DNA of 24,739 nt from Paracoccus sediminicola (GTDB lineage Bacteria; Pseudomonadota; Alphaproteobacteria; Rhodobacterales; Rhodobacteraceae): assembly GCF_027912835.1 (NCBI RefSeq), contig NZ_CP115772.1:1-24739 (forward strand), given 5' to 3'. Below the pieces are notes generated by a model that saw only the letters and a program-made list of their open reading frames with translations, was not told the origin of the DNA and did no database searches. This document shows, in pieces, positions 22,334 through 24,739 of the stretch. Every line of letters starts with the position of its first letter. Position 1 is the first letter of the stretch. The position numbers and the translations under genes were made by a program.

Positions 22334-24102
22334 TTTGGGTCGGTCGGCTGTTCAGGTTTCTCGCCGGGATGGCCGCGATGGCGATCGCGGTGCCCTGGCT
22401 GCTCTTCCAGCTGGCGGTCCTGCTGCTCCTCGCCTCGGGCGCGGCGATCGTCACCTTCATGCTGGTCCGGGGGCTGATCCTCGGGGAAGCGGTGGTGACC
22501 GATCCGACCTCCGTGGTGGGTCGGCTGGGATTCCTCGTCGTGCAGCTGGCCTTCTGGGCGCTGGCGGTGCGTTTCTGGGCCTATCTCCACGGCTTCGATC
22601 ACCTCTTCGCCCGGCGCGGCAACAGCCACGGCTCCGCCCGCTTCAGCTCGAAGGCGGAACGCGCGGCCTTCCGGCAGGGTGACGGGCTGCTGATCGGCCG
22701 CGATCCGGAGACCGGCCGGCTGTTGCGCTATGACGGTCCCGCCCATCTGCTGACCCTGGCACCGACCCGTGCAGGGAAAGGGGTGGGCACCATCATTCCC
22801 AACCTGCTGACCGCGAACCGCCCGGTGCTGGTGATCGACCCAAAGGGCGAGAATGCCCGCATCGCGGCAAAGGCGCGCGAACGCTTCGGCCCGGTCCATG
22901 TCCTCGATCCCTTCGGCGTCACCGGCCTGCCATCCGCCGCCTGCAACCCGATGGCGGGGCTCGATCCCGGTGATCCGGATCTCGGCGACGAGGCCGCGAC
23001 CTTGGCCGAGGCGCTGGTCATGGACCCGCCCGGACAGGTCCATGACGCACATTGGAACGAGGAGGCCAAATCGCTTCTCGCCGGGCTGATCCTGTTCTGT
23101 GCCTGCCACGAGCCCCCGGAGCGCCGGACGCTGGCCTCCGTGCGGGACTACCTGTCGCTGCCGCCCGGCAAATGGGCGGCGCTGCTGGAGCTGATGCAGG
23201 AGAGCGACGCGGCCGGCGGGCTGATCGCCCGCGCCGCCAACCGCTTTGCCGGCAAGGCCGAGCGCGAGGCCGCCTCGGTCATGTCGAACGCGCAGCGCCA
23301 TACCCGCTTCCTCGACAGCCCGCGCATCGTCGCGGCCCTGTCCCGCTCGGACGTGGATTTTGCCGATCTGCGCCGGGGCGTGACCTCGATCTTTCTCGTC
23401 CTGCCGCCGAACCGGCTGGATGCCTACAGCCGCTGGCTGCGGCTGATGCTGTCCCAGGCCCTCCAGGACATCGCCCGGGCCGCGGAACGCCCCGGAGAGG
23501 CCCACAGCGCCGCTGACACGCCCGCAGGCGCCCTGAACGGCTCCGAGAGCGCCACAGAGGCGCTGGAGGTCCCCGAGGCGGCTCAGGAGGCCGGAGATCC
23601 GCCGGAACGGCGCAGGGACGCCGCGCGGGCGGTCCCGGCCCCTGCCCTCTTCCTGCTGGACGAGTTCGCCGCGCTTGGCCGGCTGGAGGCGGTGGAGCGC
23701 GGCATGGGGCTGATGGCGGGGTATGGCATCCAGCTCTGGCCCATTCTTCAGGACCTGAGCCAGCTCCGGGATCTCTACGGCGCCCGCGCCGGCACCTTCC
23801 TCGCCAATGCGGCCGTGCAGCAGGTCTTCGGGGTCAACGATCTCGACACCGCGAAATGGCTGAGCGAGAGCATCGGCAAGGAAACCGCCTATGGGCAGTC
23901 GGAAAGCCACCAGCCGGGCGAACCGGCCTCGCTGACCACGGCACCCCTCGCCCGCGACCTGCTGACGCCCGACGAGATCATGCAGATGCCGGCCCATCTC
24001 CAGCTGCTCCGCGTGCAGGGCCAGCCCGTGATGTTGGCCGAAAAGCTGCGCTACTACGCTGATTCCGAGTTTGAAAATCTCTTCACGCCGCAACCCGCCT
24101 GA
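22330..24102 (+). CDS. VirD4/TraG-family type IV coupling protein
   Basis: A 590-residue coupling protein. Two hydrophobic blocks (about residues 9-50 and 65-86) anchor it in the inner membrane. Walker A APTRAGKGVG is at 144-153, followed by VLVIDPKGEN. Walker B LFLLDEF has D444-E445, and GYGIQLWPILQDLSQL follows. It would link the relaxase-DNA complex to a type IV secretion channel. A low-complexity Ala/Glu/Pro-rich stretch of about 55 residues (roughly 383-438) sits just before Walker B and looks like an insertion relative to the usual compact domain. No secretion channel genes are in the window, so it must dock on one encoded elsewhere. Confidence 0.9.
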   Translation: MIWVGRLFRFLAGMAAMAIAVPWLLFQLAVLLLLASGAAIVTFMLVRGLILGEAVVTDPTSVVGRLGFLVVQLAFWALAVRFWAYLHGFDHLFARRGNSHGSARFSSKAERAAFRQGDGLLIGRDPETGRLLRYDGPAHLLTLAPTRAGKGVGTIIPNLLTANRPVLVIDPKGENARIAAKARERFGPVHVLDPFGVTGLPSAACNPMAGLDPGDPDLGDEAATLAEALVMDPPGQVHDAHWNEEAKSLLAGLILFCACHEPPERRTLASVRDYLSLPPGKWAALLELMQESDAAGGLIARAANRFAGKAEREAASVMSNAQRHTRFLDSPRIVAALSRSDVDFADLRRGVTSIFLVLPPNRLDAYSRWLRLMLSQALQDIARAAERPGEAHSAADTPAGALNGSESATEALEVPEAAQEAGDPPERRRDAARAVPAPALFLLDEFAALGRLEAVERGMGLMAGYGIQLWPILQDLSQLRDLYGARAGTFLANAAVQQVFGVNDLDTAKWLSESIGKETAYGQSESHQPGEPASLTTAPLARDLLTPDEIMQMPAHLQLLRVQGQPVMLAEKLRYYADSEFENLFTPQPA

Positions 24103-24119
24103 CAGGAGGCCCCGCACCG

Positions 24120-24611
24120 ATGCCCGATCGATATCCCGTCTCCCCTGCCCTTTCCGACGCCGCCCTGCGCGAAACCCTCGATCTCCTGGGTCAGGTCGTG
24201 GCCAGTATGTCGGCGCGCATCGACACTCAGGGCGAGAAGATCGACGAACAGGAACGGCTCATCGTGATGATGATGGAGGCGCTGGCCGACACACGGGACG
24301 CCGCCCGCCGCGCCGCGAAGCAGACGGATGCGAAAACCTATGCCGGGCAGATGGTCGAGGCGCTGGACGCCAATCTCGACCCGCTGTTCCGGAAGCTCGA
24401 AACCGCCATCGAGGCGATCAACCGAGAGCACCGGGAGACCACCGATCGGCTCAGGCAGCTGGAACAGGCGGAAAACGCCGGGCTCGACAGGCTGCGCCAG
24501 GAGCTGGCGGATGCCAGCGCGTGGCGGCGAAAGGTGCCCGTCATCTGGGCCGGCGCCGCCGGTCTGGTCGTCGTGCTGACGCTCGGCCTGAGCCTGTTCT
24601 TCTCAGCATGA
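24120..24611 (+). CDS. Membrane-anchored coiled-coil protein of the mobilisation operon
   Basis: A 163-residue protein with long charged helices (about residues 15-135) in a coiled-coil-like pattern, and a single C-terminal hydrophobic segment (VPVIWAGAAGLVVVLTLGLSLFF, about 140-162) ending almost at the C-terminus, so it looks tail-anchored. GGAGG at 24105-24109 supports ATG 24120. It follows the coupling-protein gene after 17 bp and is probably co-transcribed. MobB proteins of RSF1010-like plasmids also combine helical parts with a membrane segment, but no real sequence match can be claimed. A role in holding the relaxosome at the membrane is possible. Confidence 0.65.
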   Translation: MPDRYPVSPALSDAALRETLDLLGQVVASMSARIDTQGEKIDEQERLIVMMMEALADTRDAARRAAKQTDAKTYAGQMVEALDANLDPLFRKLETAIEAINREHRETTDRLRQLEQAENAGLDRLRQELADASAWRRKVPVIWAGAAGLVVVLTLGLSLFFSA

Positions 24612-24641
24612 TAACGGGGCCGGAAGTGCTGCTGGTGCAAG

Positions 24642-24650
24642 TTATCCACA
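24642..24650 (+). promoter_or_regulatory. DnaA box
   Basis: TTATCCACA matches the DnaA consensus exactly. It lies 31 bp after the last gene, next to GTGTTA repeats and an AT-rich end. If the window is a circular plasmid opened here, the box is about 100 bp from the first iteron, a normal oriV arrangement. Confidence 0.7.
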
Positions 24651-24658
24651 GGCTCGGT

Positions 24659-24686
24659 GTGTTAATACGTGTTAGAATCCGTGTTA
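24659..24686 (+). repeat. Three GTGTTA direct repeats next to the DnaA box
   Basis: GTGTTA occurs at 24659-24664, 24669-24674 and 24681-24686, spaced 10 and 12 bp, about one helical turn. The following 50 bp are AT-rich. The hexamer also occurs in the inverted repeat before the recombinase (6557-6562), which may be coincidence. They could be short protein-binding boxes of the origin. Confidence 0.5.
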
Positions 24687-24739
24687 CGTGAGGAATTATG
24701 GGACCTTAATTATTTCAAATCAGACATTTACGGAAGCTC

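Overview
The window looks like a plasmid, or most of one, from a Paracoccus-like member of the Rhodobacteraceae. That assignment is an inference. It rests on the order of the taurine genes (tauR divergent from tauKLM, tauXY, xsc, tauZ, pta), the high GC and strong GC3 bias of those genes, an RPA-type replication initiator with iterons, and a MOBQ mobilisation module. No rRNA or tRNA gene and no CRISPR array was seen.

Layout. (1) 1-2252 is the replication and partition backbone: six iterons, repA, then parA and a small ribbon-helix-helix-like partner. The parA pair is flanked by CATG-based repeats. (2) 2323-6466 is a lower-GC defence-like block: a D12-class adenine methyltransferase, an overlapping PD-(D/E)XK endonuclease, an SF2 helicase, and a small Cys/His protein overlapping the helicase end. 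(3) 6537-7256 carries a short tyrosine recombinase preceded by a perfect 11-bp inverted repeat. (4) About 7330-19779 is a high-GC chromosomal-style segment. It begins abruptly inside an aldo/keto reductase gene, then has a nitronate monooxygenase-like gene and a complete-looking taurine dissimilation cluster. (5) About 19867-20095 is an IS3-family transposase remnant. (6) 20188-24611 is a mobilisation module: a MobA relaxase on the minus strand, an oriT with a recognisable nic site, a TraD-like protein, a VirD4/TraG coupling protein and a membrane-anchored coiled-coil protein. (7) The right end has a perfect DnaA box, GTGTTA repeats and AT-rich DNA. These would sit directly beside the iterons if the molecule is circular.

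How the genes work together. The taurine genes form a pathway. TauKLM imports taurine, TauXY deaminates it to sulfoacetaldehyde, Xsc cleaves this with phosphate to acetyl phosphate and sulfite, Pta makes acetyl-CoA, and TauZ is the proposed exporter of the sulfur product. TauR is the MocR-type regulator, and a direct repeat abuts its own start codon. The plasmid parts provide replication, partition, possible stabilisation or defence, possible multimer resolution or integration, and mobilisation. No type IV secretion channel is present, so transfer would need a helper.

The least explained parts are the exactly 8-bp-phased CATG array in front of parA, the four-gene methyltransferase/endonuclease/helicase/Cys-His cluster, the inverted repeat in front of the recombinase, and a large hairpin in the mobA leader.
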